Source of the DNA: Hofstenia miamia | Taxonomy: Eukaryota > Xenacoelomorpha > Acoela | Reading direction: 5' to 3' | Assembly: GCA_004352715.1 (NCBI GenBank) | Contig: SCFE01000108.1 | Location: 583,445-647,444 of the forward strand | DNA: 64,000 nucleotides | Part shown: piece after piece, positions 23,100 through 36,000 of the stretch | How positions within the stretch are numbered: position 1 is the first letter of the stretch | Layout: every line of letters begins with the position of its first letter | Translations under genes and position numbers: made by a program | The notes under the pieces: model-generated | Database searches by the model: none | What the model was told of the DNA's origin: nothing | The model's input: the letters and a program-made list of their open reading frames with translations, nothing else

Positions 23100-25400
23100 G
23101 TCAGGTAATTGATATTTTTTCACATAATAATGTTTTTCATCTTCTTCTTAAATATTCTATAATTTTCACTTCTTTTGCTGTAATCCATTTTGTTCCATAG
23201 TGATATTGAATAATTTACGAATTTGTCTTTCATTACTTTTCTATTATACTTAGTCTTACCTAATGCAATTGTTCTTTGATTTAGATTATTAGAAATGTTT
23301 GATTTTCTTTTGCAAAATATCAATAAGCATTTAATATTTTGAAGAGCTTCTAATGATCTTAGATGGTATTTACACATTATTTCGTTTTAGTTTTTGTTAC
23401 TAATTATGTTTATTCCCCATTTAAATGCTTTTTCTAATTTTGATTTTGCTTTTTTCTTTAAGTTCATTAGTAAACAAGATGAGTACAAGAAATGGGATAG
23501 AACAAGTGATCAAAAGAGTATTACCCTCAATTCTATTGGTATAAAGTCTCTAATTTTTTGAATTGCTCTTATACCATAATACGCCATTTTCTTTATGATG
23601 TCATTTGCCTCATCTTCAAAATTAAATTTATAATGAATTACTACTTCCAAATATTTCAGTTTTGGTGATTCCTAAATGACGTTGTTATATATCTTAATAC
23701 TTTCAAATGTTGATTAATTTCTTCTATTCTTAATTACCATAAATATAGTTTTTTCAATATTTAGTTTTAGCAAATTCTATTAAAAAATGATTGCAATTTT
23801 TCTACATTTATATGTAAAGTTAAAATATCATTACAATAAATGCAAATAATATAAAATATCTAAGGCACTTTTCAATAAACAGGGGGGAAATTCACAATGA
23901 CATTTCGCTTTTTCCAATTAATTTTCTTTGTAAAATTCTATGAAGGTAATAAATCTTGGTTTATAGGGATCATCATTTTTTCAAATATTGCGATGCTTAT
24001 GATAGAAATGCTTAAACTTTGTACTTAAGTTGTCATTCATTCCTAGTTTCACAAATCTTTCATTTAAAATATTACTGATTTCTTTGTCATTTGTAATAGA
24101 TTCACCATTATCATTTACTATATAAGGAATTTCGTTTTCTTCTTTAAAATTTGAGAAATTCGAAATAAATGATCACTTTTGTTTAACTGATTTTTTTCAT
24201 CAAAAGAATTTTGTAGAAAAGCTTGTAGATCAAAATTGCAATTTGTTGAGAATTAATTTCTTAATGTTTTATAATGATTATAGTTGGCCTTCATTCTTTT
24301 TTGACATAAAATTACACATGCCTTACGCCTTATGCATGCTTTTATTTCTTTAGATATCCGTATCTTCCACGCTTTATTACCATTTTTTTACATTGTGATT
24401 TTGAATCTTTGTAATAGGGCAAAGCTTATGATAAATACTTGTTAAATTATCAATAAACATCATTTTTGATCTTCTGTTGTACCAAAGTAATAATTATTCC
24501 AATTCAAGTTGATCAATTCTTTCAAAAAATTATTGTTGTTAAAGTATTTCTTTGAATAAAATCGTTTAGTGCAATATATCCGTGAATTTCTTTGAGTCCT
24601 TATATTATTAAATATTGCGCATGTCAGTAAGTGGTCTGATATGAAAAAATCTGTAACAAAAACTTCATATGTTTTAATGTTTGAGATGTCAGTAATGATA
24701 TAGTCAATCGAAGAAAACTTAAAAAAGTTTATATGCCTTGGTATATTTTTATTCGGAACTTCCATATTAAAGACATCAATTAAATCGTAAATTTTCCTTT
24801 TTCAACTTCACAGAAATAACGTTGGTTATAATTTCTTTGTATAAGTTTTCTTCAAATGATTGTTTCTGACTGCAATAACTTAGATTGATCAAATAACAGA
24901 CACCACATATATTAAATTGAATCCATAAGCTATCAAATTCAGAATGATTTTCAAGCTTGAAATTATGTGGTACATTTAGCAAAACACCACCACCTCTGGT
25001 TTTATGTGTTAAAACTTCTATCTCTTCGAACGATCAAAAATTTGTCATTTAAACTTTTTAAGTTGTCATTAGATTTCAATCAAGTTTCCGACACGATAAT
25101 GCTTGTACTGTCATCAAAATTCTGAGTTAGATCGTACATTTTATCAACTTTATTCATAATACTCTGGAAATTGGTATTTACTAATTTTAATTTATTTTGC
25201 TTAGTTACATTTTTTTCCTTTACTTTGTTGCACGGTACAGTATTTTCGATTGCAATTTTATTACAATTCAGTGAAGTAAACTCACTTGTTTTTAAACAAA
25301 CTAAAGGCAAAGGGCGGATGCTAAGATGACTCTCAAGAATAAAGGCATGCATTCCAAGCTGATCGTGACGGCTAAGGATTTGTATTTGTCAATGGAATAA
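23100..25400 (-). mobile_element. LINE with AP endonuclease and RT, decayed
   Basis: Minus-strand order: endonuclease start (25352-25080: LVNTNFQSIMNKVDKM, SIIVSET), endonuclease middle (RGGGVLLNVP-like near 24980, FDSLWIQF), endonuclease end (24765-24460: SSIDYIITD, DFFISDHLLT), then RT with YCNDILTLHI near 23840 (from YADD), LKYLEVVIHYKFNFED, and C-terminal thumb (23690-23120: SLVLSHFLYSS, YSISLWNKMD). This is the order of APE-type non-LTR elements of the CR1/jockey/RTE group. Multiple stops and frameshifts. Confidence 0.8.
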
Positions 25401-25409
25401 GCATTTTTT

Positions 25410-26310
25410 TTTATCTTTCCGACTATTTCAACAGTTGGAACTCTATTAAGTTTTAATGACGCAGCAAGATGTTTTTCTCTACTGGGTCCTTTGGTATAAG
25501 CTTTTTGAATTTTCCCATGCTTCTATCTTGATTATATTATTTAAGTTCTTATTTACATAACTTAAAAATCTCTTTACATTCTTTTTCATTGTATTAAGAG
25601 CTTTTCCAGGTTGAAAAATAATGCTAATCTTACTATTTTTAGACTTATGCTATAACAAACTTATTAAACTTACTTCTACAACAATCCTAATAATCCTAAG
25701 AATATTTCTTAATAGGTTTACTAAGTATCACTTTAAATAATAATCTTAGTAACTTTAAGACTGTTTTTTATTAAGATTACTAACTCTATGTATAGTACTT
25801 AATAAGGATAACATAGTAAAATTTTCATAAAAAAATAGCTCAAAATTTCAGACAAAATGTGGTCGATATCTCTGATTTCCTAACATAAATATATCTGGAA
25901 TGGCTAAAAATTAACGTACTATTTATAATTGCCGTGGGCCATCTATTGAAGCAACTTGGAGGAAATGACATGCTTATGAGATTCCTAAATAAAAATATCC
26001 CAAAAAAAATAGGTTCTGATAATAATCATCGTGGTTTTTCTTAGGGTAAAATTTAAAGTTTTCTGACAAGAATGTTGTATGTTATGATTTAAGAAGTCAC
26101 ACATAATGTATGTTGCGAGAAAAACATGAAACTTGCATTTATGTTGTTTTTGACAATTATATATGTATCAAAAGCTTATTTATATTTTTAATGTACATAT
26201 ACACTACAAATTACATATACTAATTTCCTATACATATATTATTGATTTTGTATGAAGCTCTTGTATAAGTTTAACGGCTCGTTCAGCATTTTGATTGGAT
26301 CTACGAATAT
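25410..26310. other. AT-rich stretch upstream of LINE endonuclease
   Basis: A minus-strand reading at 25500-25410 (EKHLAASLKLNRVPTVEI) may be a decayed part of the LINE. The rest shows no feature. Confidence 0.35.
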
Positions 26311-26317
26311 CAATTAA

Positions 26318-27810
26318 TCATTTTTCTATCTTCCAGCGGGTCTCAAAGGAGTTTATTGCTTTCACGGATTTTTGTCTTATTGATTGCAGTCGACAAGCGT
26401 CGGTCCATTTATAAACGATGAACTCGCATGTCTTACTCAGGATGTGGCACCGGTCTGTCAGGAGAATAATCCTATAACTGCGTATATGCCGTATGAGTTC
26501 AATTATGCTTGGAGCTTCTTCCAGCTGATTAAGGGCCGACAAGAAGCTGCCTTGACATAGTTCATATAAAAATTTAAAGACTTTGTTCTATTTACCCAAA
26601 GAAGATGCGTATTTCTCTATTATGTCAATGAATTCGTAATTAAGATTTGGTTTTGTTGTTGGCTCATTAATAAGGAAGTTCATTACGTGTTTCAGAAGAA
26701 GGTCAAGCAAGTACATGGAGTAGGCAGCCAACGTACTGAGGCCTTTGAAATCCTTTTCTTGTCCCTTCATCCTGTATAAGTTTCAAAACCGGTATTCATG
26801 TAAGTCGTGTCATTTGAATGTTTTTCCAGCCATTGTAATAATTAACGAGCTGTTGCAACTTTTCAAAAATGTGTTTAGCTGAACCACTTTCACATTTTAA
26901 AACACCCATTGTAATTTCCTGTGAAAGATTTTTCAGAAGTACAACTTGATGCTCTTCCCCTTCTAGCTTTATACCATCAAAATGAGTACAATAATTATAA
27001 TTTTCATTTCATGATCCTCCTAGTCGCATTCAAATACCCGATTGACTTCGGATTGGTACGTTACAACCTTGTTCAGAGATAGTTGCGAGAACATCATGAG
27101 CTTTATGTGTCGAAATATTTTTTACGCACCAGGAAACTTGCTATAGAAGTGTTGGATCTTTTGGCATTTGTGTCATATTCGCCTGAAGAAGAATACGAGG
27201 AAGAAAGGGAATATGTAGAAGAAGCAAATAAAGAGTTATAGTCATACTCAAAAGAATTATCCGCAATAAGTTCATGTTGAGAAGTAGTGGGTTGATTATG
27301 AAGTGTTTTCTTGATCCGTTTTTTGGATGAACTGATTTTAGTGGAGTAGAATAACCAACTTTGGATCCACTTTCAATTTGTCTATGGAAAAATGCTTTGT
27401 CCTCTGAACTTTTCTATTTTCCATTGATATTGGTGACATCAAAAAGTTGGATTACAATTTTTCGGAAGGATTTTTTTTGTTATGTCATTTTGATTTATTA
27501 GTCGATTGAGTTTTTTCTGATAATTGCAGAAGTAAGAAGAGGGAAGTCCGAAGTTTCTTTCTAAAGACCTTCTATATCTTGAATGATAATGTTTATTCTT
27601 TGTTTTTGCTGTTTTTGGTGTCAAAAAGGAAGGCGAAGTTACCAAGAATTTGGCGATTTGTCACCCTACGCGTGAGCTTTGAAAGTATTTCAGCATGTGG
27701 AATGCATGGATCTCGTTTTTGCTTTAGAGAAGAAGGAAGGTTTTTCTTCCAAATAGACTTACTGTTATTAGCGATGTTGCTAGAGTTTTTAGACATTGTA
27801 TAATTTTTAT
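26318..27810 (-). pseudogene. Decayed coding region, unidentified
   Basis: Coding-like pieces in minus-strand order: MSKNSSNIANNSKSIWKKN, a basic stretch with HYHSRYRRSLERNFGLPSS, a serine/tyrosine-rich part near 27200 (SSTYSLSSSYSSSGEYD), then LSTLAAYSMYLLDLLLKHV, IIELIRHIRSYRIILLTD, CEFIVYKWTDACRLQ and INSFETRWKIEK. Stops and frameshifts separate them. Family not recognised. May be a host pseudogene or ORF1 of the adjacent LINE, which has the same orientation. Confidence 0.4.
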
Positions 27811-27994
27811 ATAACAGAAAGTTATAATGTATAGAAAATAAAGTCATCCAAATATAGAAAGTATTTTTAGACGGATGCCCAACTAATATTATATAAAATG
27901 CCATATAAATATTGAAATGCACTATTTTGTTTCGGAACTTTAATAATAGATGTAAGTCATTATAGTAAAACCCAAATTTGTGTAAAAGAGCCAT

Positions 27995-28670
27995 TAATGC
28001 ACTACTTTCAGACAGACTAGTTTTAAAGAATGATCTAAAATAATGACGTGAATTATAAATTATAAATATTTAAAAATGTTGAAATATGATAATAATACAT
28101 ACCTAAAATAATGTATTCTGTAAAACTACAGAGCAATAAATATTTTCATAATTTTCAACTTTACAGACGTACCCGAGCTTAATCCTACCCTAATCTAACT
28201 CTGATTTGCTCAATGTGCACCATAGAGCCAAGGTTTTACCATTTAAATCGATAAAAGAGGTAGCTATAATTATTCTTCCTGATTTATATAAAAGAGAAGT
28301 GATATTTTATCATAAGAGAGATCGTTATATTTTAGGCCTGAATTTTTCAAAGTGTTCCAAATATGTAAAGAAGGCTCGAATCTGGAAGCCCTAGCTCAAT
28401 ATCTAAGAAATAGCTTAAACTACCAAAAAGTTTGGTACTTTTTTATTATAGTTTAAAACGTATTTAATAAAGTTTAAGAACATGTTAATTTATTTTAGAG
28501 CATTTTATATAAAAATAATTCATGCGATTTTATAAAAACAACGTTTTTATACCTTTTAAAGGAGGAACTTTATATAAATTATTAAAGTTCAACTTTACCA
28601 ATATTTTTTACAAGTAAATGTAATGAAATAAGTTTCATTTAAATGTATAAATAAAAATTTTGACATCACC

Positions 28671-28704
<34 letters not shown>

Positions 28705-29700
28705 NNNNNNNNNNNNNNNNNNNNNNNNNNNNNNNNNNNNNNNNNNNNNNNNNNNNNNNNNNNNNNNNNNNNNNNNNNNNNNNNNNNNNNNNNNNNNNNN
28801 NNNNNNNNNNNNNNNNNNATATATATATATATTATACACATTGTATGCACCTATTATTGTCACCATCTATTTATTTACAATTATAGGTGTATACGATATT
28901 TCTCAATAAATTTTTAAGTTGTGATGTGGAAAAGATTTTTTCTGCATAGATGTGTTTGTGCTACTTACAAATCATTTGGAAGGACAGCTTAAGAAATATA
29001 TTGGTGTAATATATCACATAGTGGTATTTGTGACATAATAACTTTTAGGTCTCGAGATATTTCTTTACGCTGATAAAATCTTATTAAACAAAATTTAAGT
29101 TACTCTTTGTAATATAAATTATCGTGAATTGTTCTTTCATTTTTTGAGGTTACATTGTCCTTAAAATCTGCATGCTATTCTAGATTAATAGACTTCTCAT
29201 TAACTATGATTGCAAACTTTTTTATTTTTTAATGAGGTGATATCTGAAGAAAGGCCTTTGTTAGAAATTTTTACGTAAACTCACTTTTTGTGTTATTTTA
29301 TTTTGAAATGGTAATTCCAAGAAATTGCTTAAATGTCTTTTGTATTTGTGAAATACTGTGTCCTTAATATTTTTATGCCTGGTAAAAAATATCCTTCTTT
29401 TGTACATTTGCAGTAGTTTTTGTACGCACAGTTTTCATTTTAATTAATTGCTTTGTTTCACTTGACAGCATTACTCCATTTTACTTAATTCATTTTCATT
29501 CATATTCTTTCTGTTTTTGGGGTTTTGATATTTGTGAATACTTGATTAGTAACTTTAATATTACATTTTGAAATTTTTTGCAATTATGTTTTTATTCATT
29601 TCACTGGTGAATAATATTCAACAACTTGAAGCTCATAAACTGATGATTTTATGTTTGATAATTAAATGTTCTATGATAATCATTACATGCTAAACATAAA
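27995..29700. other. AT-rich stretch with one gap
   Basis: No coding similarity apart from an isolated 62-codon plus frame at 28206-28394 that matches nothing known to me. Confidence 0.5.
28674..28832. repeat. (TA)n array interrupted by a 114-base gap
   Basis: TA runs at 28674-28704 and 28819-28832 flank N at 28705-28818. Confidence 0.95.
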
Positions 29701-29718
29701 CAAGAAAATTTATGAAAG

Positions 29719-31263
29719 TTGGTTTGCAAAGATTCCATCAAAAGGCCTGATACAATAAATAGATGGTATGCTGATGATGGAAATATCGTTGGCCCTCTTC
29801 ATGAGCTGCGAGAAACCTATACGAAGCTTATAGTAGATGGACCGGCATATGGCTACTTTGTAAATCCACCAAAATGCCAATTGATAGTCAACCAAAATAT
29901 GAAAGAAGAGGCCTATAAATTATTCAAATCAACAAATATAAAAATTACCCTCGGTACAAGAGTTCTTGGTTCTGTAATTGGAAATAAAGAATATTGCGAC
30001 TTGTTTTGTAATGAAAAAGTAAACACCTATCTTAATATTCTGAGGAAGCTAGGCGAATTCTCGAAAAGTTCACCTCACACATCATATTCATGCCTTACTC
30101 ATGGCGTTCAAAGTAAAATCAATTTTATTACAAGAACAACACCACGTTTCAATGAAAAACTCAACGATATAGAGAAACTCATAAACGAGAAACTTTTACC
30201 AAACCTCACTGGAAGGCCTTCTTCCAATGCTCGTGAAAGAGAACTATTCTCTTTGCCGGTCCGAATGGGTGGCCTGAACATCAAATCACCGTCAGACTAT
30301 GAGAATGAATATGAAAATTCAATTACTGTAACAAGACCACTAGACGAACTAGAACCGCTGCAAGCAGACATGGCGCAACACAGAATTATAGCTGACATAC
30401 AGAAAGTATCAGTAACATCATTACAGCAAAAAGCAAATGACGTCCTAGATGCATTAGAAAGTGAGCAGCAATACTCAGTCCGGCTTGCCAAAGAAAAAGG
30501 ATCATCCATGTGGTTAAATGCCCTTCCACTCAAACGATACAATTATCATCTTAGTAAGCGAGATTTTCTAGATGGCATATCGTTTAGATATGGATGGGAT
30601 CCGCTAAAAATGCCACAATTTTGTCCTTGTGGACGGGAATTCACAGTTACCCATGCTCTTCACTGTGCAAAAGGCGGATACACCATTATTCGACATAATA
30701 AAATTCGTGACACTTTTGCACATCTTGAAAGATGTATGCTATGATGTTCAAGTCGAACCTAAACTTCAACCTGTTGATAATTTACAATTCTCAAAACTTA
30801 CAACCTCAACAGACGAAGAGGCTCGGCTAGATATCAAAGCAAATGGCCTTTGGGGAACATCTTTTGAAAGAACATTTTTTGATGTGAAGGTTTTCAACCC
30901 CCTCTCAAAGAGTTGCCCAAAAAAGATAAAAGATGCATATGGATATCACGAGGGGCTCAAAAAGTCAAAATATGAAGAATGAATCATCAATGTTGAGCAT
31001 AGCTCCTTCACTGCCTTGATATTTGCGACGACTGGAGGATGCAGCCGCTCAACTCATAAGACCATTAAGCAAATTGCTCTGAAAGTAGCTGAGAAGAGGA
31101 AGGAGTCCTACTCAGATGTAATCAGGCATCTCAGAACTGAAATCAGCTTTGCACTTCTGAGAAGCACAATATTGTGTCTGCGTGGTTCGAGAGCGCTCAA
31201 AGAAAGCATTCCAATGGAAAACTCCATTGCTGCCGTATGCACCGAAACGAGGATTATATAACA
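29719..31263 (+). mobile_element. YADDG-type non-LTR retroelement, 5'-truncated
   Basis: A 341-codon frame starts inside the RT domain at RWYADDGNIVG and runs through GYFVNPPKCQLIV, GTRVLGSVIGNKEY, LTHGVQSKINFITR and LPVRMGGLNIKSP. A zinc-knuckle follows (CPCGREFTVTHALHC, then RH). One frameshift near 30720-30735 leads to a second frame with EARLDIKANGLWG and RTFFDVKVFNP, then a single TGA at 30980 and VEHSSFTALIFATTGG to TAA at 31261. The RLD...D-V-K pattern after the knuckle looks like a PD-(D/E)XK, restriction-like endonuclease as in R2-group elements; this is inference. One frameshift and one nonsense codon make it the youngest looking element in the window. Confidence 0.8.
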
Positions 31264-32700
31264 TAAATGGTTAGCAAATTAACATATGCACCAACTGTAT
31301 TTACGGAGCAAAGTTTGAAAAATATTGAATAGTGCATCAACAATCAGTGATGTTATTAAAATTAGAGTAAGACGCGAATTCTTAAAAATTATAAATAATC
31401 CTAATCACTGTTTAAGTGAGATGCTAACTAATATGAAAAAAAAATTAAAAGGGACTGAATAAAAAGCTATCGCTCACTTTTTTGTAGATTTGTTAATTAT
31501 TGTAATATTGATTTTGTAAAGTACAAATATTTTGTTAAATATAAGTTTTATTTTTGATAGTTTGCAAAGGCAACAAATATACCTAAATAATTGCACCAAT
31601 TAAATATGCTTATATCAGAAATCACATCAATTCATAATACACGTAAACATTTTGATTTAAGATTTTGGAATATAATTTCATAAACTGCTAAAATTGGCAT
31701 GTATATCATAGCAATCAAGTTCAAGTACTTCAGATTTTATTGATTAGTAATAATCCTTTACCTCAATTTTAAAAAATAAATCATATCTTTGCCATATTTA
31801 GGAGTACTTGACAATGTTTATATAGTACGAAATAATTTCATAAATTTGTACAAAACCTGTCTTATAATTACTTTTATTTATCACTGATAATATTTAACGT
31901 TAAATTAGTTTTTAAATTTGTTGATACCTAGAATTCATGGATCATACCTAAATTTATTAATGTAGGACAGATTATGGAAGTAATGCGAATCTCACATTTG
32001 GCACAACATGTACTGGTAATATATTTTTAGTTCAAGTTTGCTAATTTTATACAAACCCATGCGAAGAAAATTTTGCTTTGATGTAACTTATTAATTATGG
32101 CATTCATTTATAATTAATTTGACCACAAAAAGACTAAAATTTTGTGTAAAGCATTTAACACTGATTAATGTGATAATTTTAGCATATTTAAAGTACTAAA
32201 TACTATATGTGAATTAGTACTATAAATATATTGAAAAATTTGTTAAAATTCATGCTGTTTGGCACTTGAATACTTTTTCCATCAAAGCAAATATACAATG
32301 TTTTTGAAATTTTCTTCAACATAACAATTTCAAAAAAAAATGTTTCAAGATTAACACATTTTCTTTTATGTATAAGTTGATTGGTTTGCGGAATATTTTC
32401 TAAAAAAAATTTTCCTATATTACAAATTAAGAAGGATTTCCTGACCTATTCAGAATAAATATAAATTTTGATACTTATATCCCTGATCTATTAATAAATT
32501 TACTAGAAATTTGAAAGAACTACATAAATCTATCTAGTCTTCAAATGCTTTTGAATACAGTTTTATGTACATTTTTGTATATACTGGTTATTATATCCAA
32601 ATATGCATAGATACATCTATGCAAAAATATTTATAGGAATGAAGGTCCATCTATAATCTATTTGATTTCGTGTATCCCGCTTAAAAATATATACAACAAA
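31264..32700. other. AT-rich stretch beyond gene B 3' end
   Basis: No gene or repeat recognised. Confidence 0.5.
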
Positions 32701-32704
32701 AAAT

Positions 32705-32710
32705 TTTATT
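32705..32710 (-). promoter_or_regulatory. Candidate polyadenylation signal of gene B
   Basis: AATAAA on the minus strand about 42 nt after the gene B stop codon, inside GTAATAAAATTT. Placement is reasonable for a 3' end, but the region is so AT-rich that chance hits are common. Confidence 0.4.
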
Positions 32711-32751
32711 ACAGATCCATTAAAACACTAAAATCGTTCACTAATTTGTAA

Positions 32752-33080
32752 TCAAAACGCACCATTATTTTTAAAGTCACAATGTTTTTCTCGGAAACTT
32801 GGTTGCAGCTTCTGTTCATACTTCTTTTTATACTTTTTAACAGTATCATTTATTCCAATTGTCAAAGTTGATCGATTGATTTTGGATTTTGCTAAAACTA
32901 AATACTTTTTGTGCAATTTCATACTAGGACAAATTAAGCTGTATTCAGATTCTTTTCTTAGCTTTATTGTAATGTGCTGGTAATTACGTGAATCACTTCC
33001 ATAATAAATTTTTTCAACTTTGAAGGTAACTTTGCGAGTATTGCCATTATCATTAATTGTAGTTGGAATTCCACGAATTG
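32752..33080 (-). CDS. NTN: Gene B exon 7: remainder of NTR domain and stop
   Basis: 329 nt after acceptor tatttttag, ending at TGA 32754-32752. Contains [11 protein letters not shown], then [17 protein letters not shown], which matches the conserved C-x-CP-K-x-x-KKYL region of netrin NTR (C345C) domains, and a lysine-rich stretch before a last HC. The basic C-terminus is typical of netrins and in the family contributes to heparan-sulfate binding. Confidence 0.9.
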
Positions 33081-36000
33081 CTAAAAATAAATATTTTATT
33101 TCAGATACATATATTGTTACAATATTTTAATGAATGGTGAAATTTTGCATGCAAACACAGAAGTCATCAATGAAGATGATCGATGCTTTGTTAAAGTTAC
33201 CTGATCCAGATTCGAAATTGCAAATACTCTTTTGCTTCAGATTCATTTTTGGGCAAGTATCTAAATATAAACGAATAAACTAATATATATTTCCATAGAA
33301 AGGAAACACATAAATTAATTCTAAGAATGATCAATTATAATCAGCCCGTTACCAACATTTCAAACATTTGTATATTTATTTCTCACAATGTCCATAAAAT
33401 TATGAATTTATTATAAAATTAAAATATAAAACTCATCAAACCAAATTCTTATCAATTATTTAGTAAATTGAAATTATAGGGAACTTGAAAAATGTTCAGA
33501 GAAAAAGGCACAAAAGAATAAAGTTACCACAATTATAAATCCTTATCTTTCTAGTTTAGATTAAATTACTTTTTTTAAATTCAATCATTTAACTAATTAC
33601 ATATAAAACTCTCTCAGGGTTTCATTAAAATTTAAATTGAAAATTGAAATTGACCTACCTTGTGGTAAGGGTTCTTTATCTACTCTTGGCATTGCTAAAA
33701 AATAGAATCAAATAGCAAAATTATATGTTATTATTGAAACCAAGATAGAAAAAATGATTTTATACTATGATTTTTGTTACGTTTCGATTTGCTTTTAAGT
33801 GCGAATTATTTGCTCAAATCCAATAAAAACAAAGTAACAACTATACCTTAATAGAGTGTATTTAAAATTTAAAAAAATAATGTAATATTTAACTTTGATA
33901 AAGCAAAACGGCCACTAACTGCTTGTGAACATAAATTCAACAAAAACAATTAAGCAAAAATATAGAGAACTTTATGAAATTTTCGATCAGATTCAGACAA
34001 AGAATATACAAAGATAAAGCATTTTCGCTTTCCGAAACTTTCTATATAAACCGAGTGAAACTTCAGCATGCATCTAACATTAACTTTAAAATAATAAAAA
34101 TAAAAATTGATAAGATATGTCATACAAAAATATGCAATTAGAAATATAATGACCCGGAAAGTCTTGGGAAAAACAAATACAATGACATCGTGCAAGGGAT
34201 TCTGTAATTAAATCACATTTTTAAGACAGCTGGAATGTAACTATGTACAATTGCATCATGCGGGACAACAGTTGCAGTAAATATAACAAGCTCTATATAC
34301 TTACTATACACTTCTGTACTAGTAGTAGTTTCTAAAAAATGAAGGTGCACAAATAATTGCAAACAGTTTACATGATGTGAATTCTTTACAATGACATGCG
34401 ATTTATGTATATAGATTTCAAATATCTTGCAAAGAAATTGCAAAAACAAAATTTTTACGAATTTTATAATCCCAAAAACTAAAAACTATAATTATTATTT
34501 AGCATTAACTTACGAACACAAGGACTTTCTCTAAGAGTATTACCATCGGCATTCTGAATATATCCATCCACACACATATCGCACTTTGTGCCACTTACAT
34601 TATCTCTGCAATGACATTCACCATTTTCATCGCATCCCTTGTCCTTGTAAGCTCCATATTCATGGCAATTACATACTAAACAGTTATGTTATGGATTCAA
34701 TAAGAAATTGAAAATAAACAAATTACCTTCGCAATAAGCTGGATCGTTAACACTCTTTGCTTTGTTGGGGTAATAGCCAACCTCACATTTCTCACAGTTA
34801 TCACCTGCTGTGTGATGCTGACAATCTATACACACTCCTCCAGTTTTACCTCCTGACGCCTTATATTTGTTCATACTGAATCTGCATTTTGTCGAATGCA
34901 TATTACACTCACATCCTAAAATATTTTTTCAAAAAACGAAAAAGCAGTTTTGTGTACTCCTAAAAAACATGCATTTGCAAAAGAACATACATTTATCATA
35001 AAACATAAAATTTTCAAGAGTCACAATTTGATAGAGTCGTTTAAACTATGAGGAAACGATCACACAAATTCCGTACTCAGATTAGATAGAACTAAGCTGA
35101 GCTTACAATTGTCCATTTTTGTGGGGTTGACATTGAAAAATCATGGATTGATGTCTTTATCAAATTGAATATCATGGATGCATTTTTCTTACTATCCTCC
35201 TTTTACCAAACCAATGCAAGTGTGACTTTATCTTTTTAAAACAGGAGGGATCTTCCCATTTTCTGAAAAGATCAACTGTTTTTCTATCGCTGACCATATA
35301 CTGATACTAAGTGGAATTTGAGCCTTCAAAAATATTCTACAAACTTAATAGGCTTTATGAACAGTTCCTCTTAAATTGCAGAATTCCCTTTGTGAGAAAA
35401 TCAACTTTTTTTGAAAAATATGAATAATTCTCGAAAAAGAGGAGAGACACTGCCCCAGATTGGTAACTGGGCAGGGCCGGGTTTGGGCCTAAAAATTAAG
35501 AATGAATCGGGATGGGCCCGGGTCAGAAATTTCTGCACAACTGGTGTAGAATTGTTCGAAATATTATTAATAAATATACGTACATCTCTTACATTAAATG
35601 ATGATATCAAGTATTATATACAATTGACTATATACACCAAAAAGTGAATTAATGGCGACAATAATTACAATTAATTCAGAAATTTTTTTAATAATAGCAA
35701 GAGACAATCAATTTTATTTATACTTTAGGTTTCCCGCGTAAACCTTAAATTACTTAGACAATACCCTGTGTTTTATTTACATGAGCAATCCCGCACATTT
35801 TCATATGATGTACCATAAACATACATTTATTACTGAAATCCAACTATTAACAATTTTAAAATGTCCATTAAAATCCTTTTTCAGCAGTGGATGCGTCCTT
35901 ATTTCAAGCACATCATTTTTGATGTAATCACGATTTAACTTTATTGTAAAAAAGTGCAATCGATGCAAAAATGCTTTCATTTGCAATTATATGCTTACTT

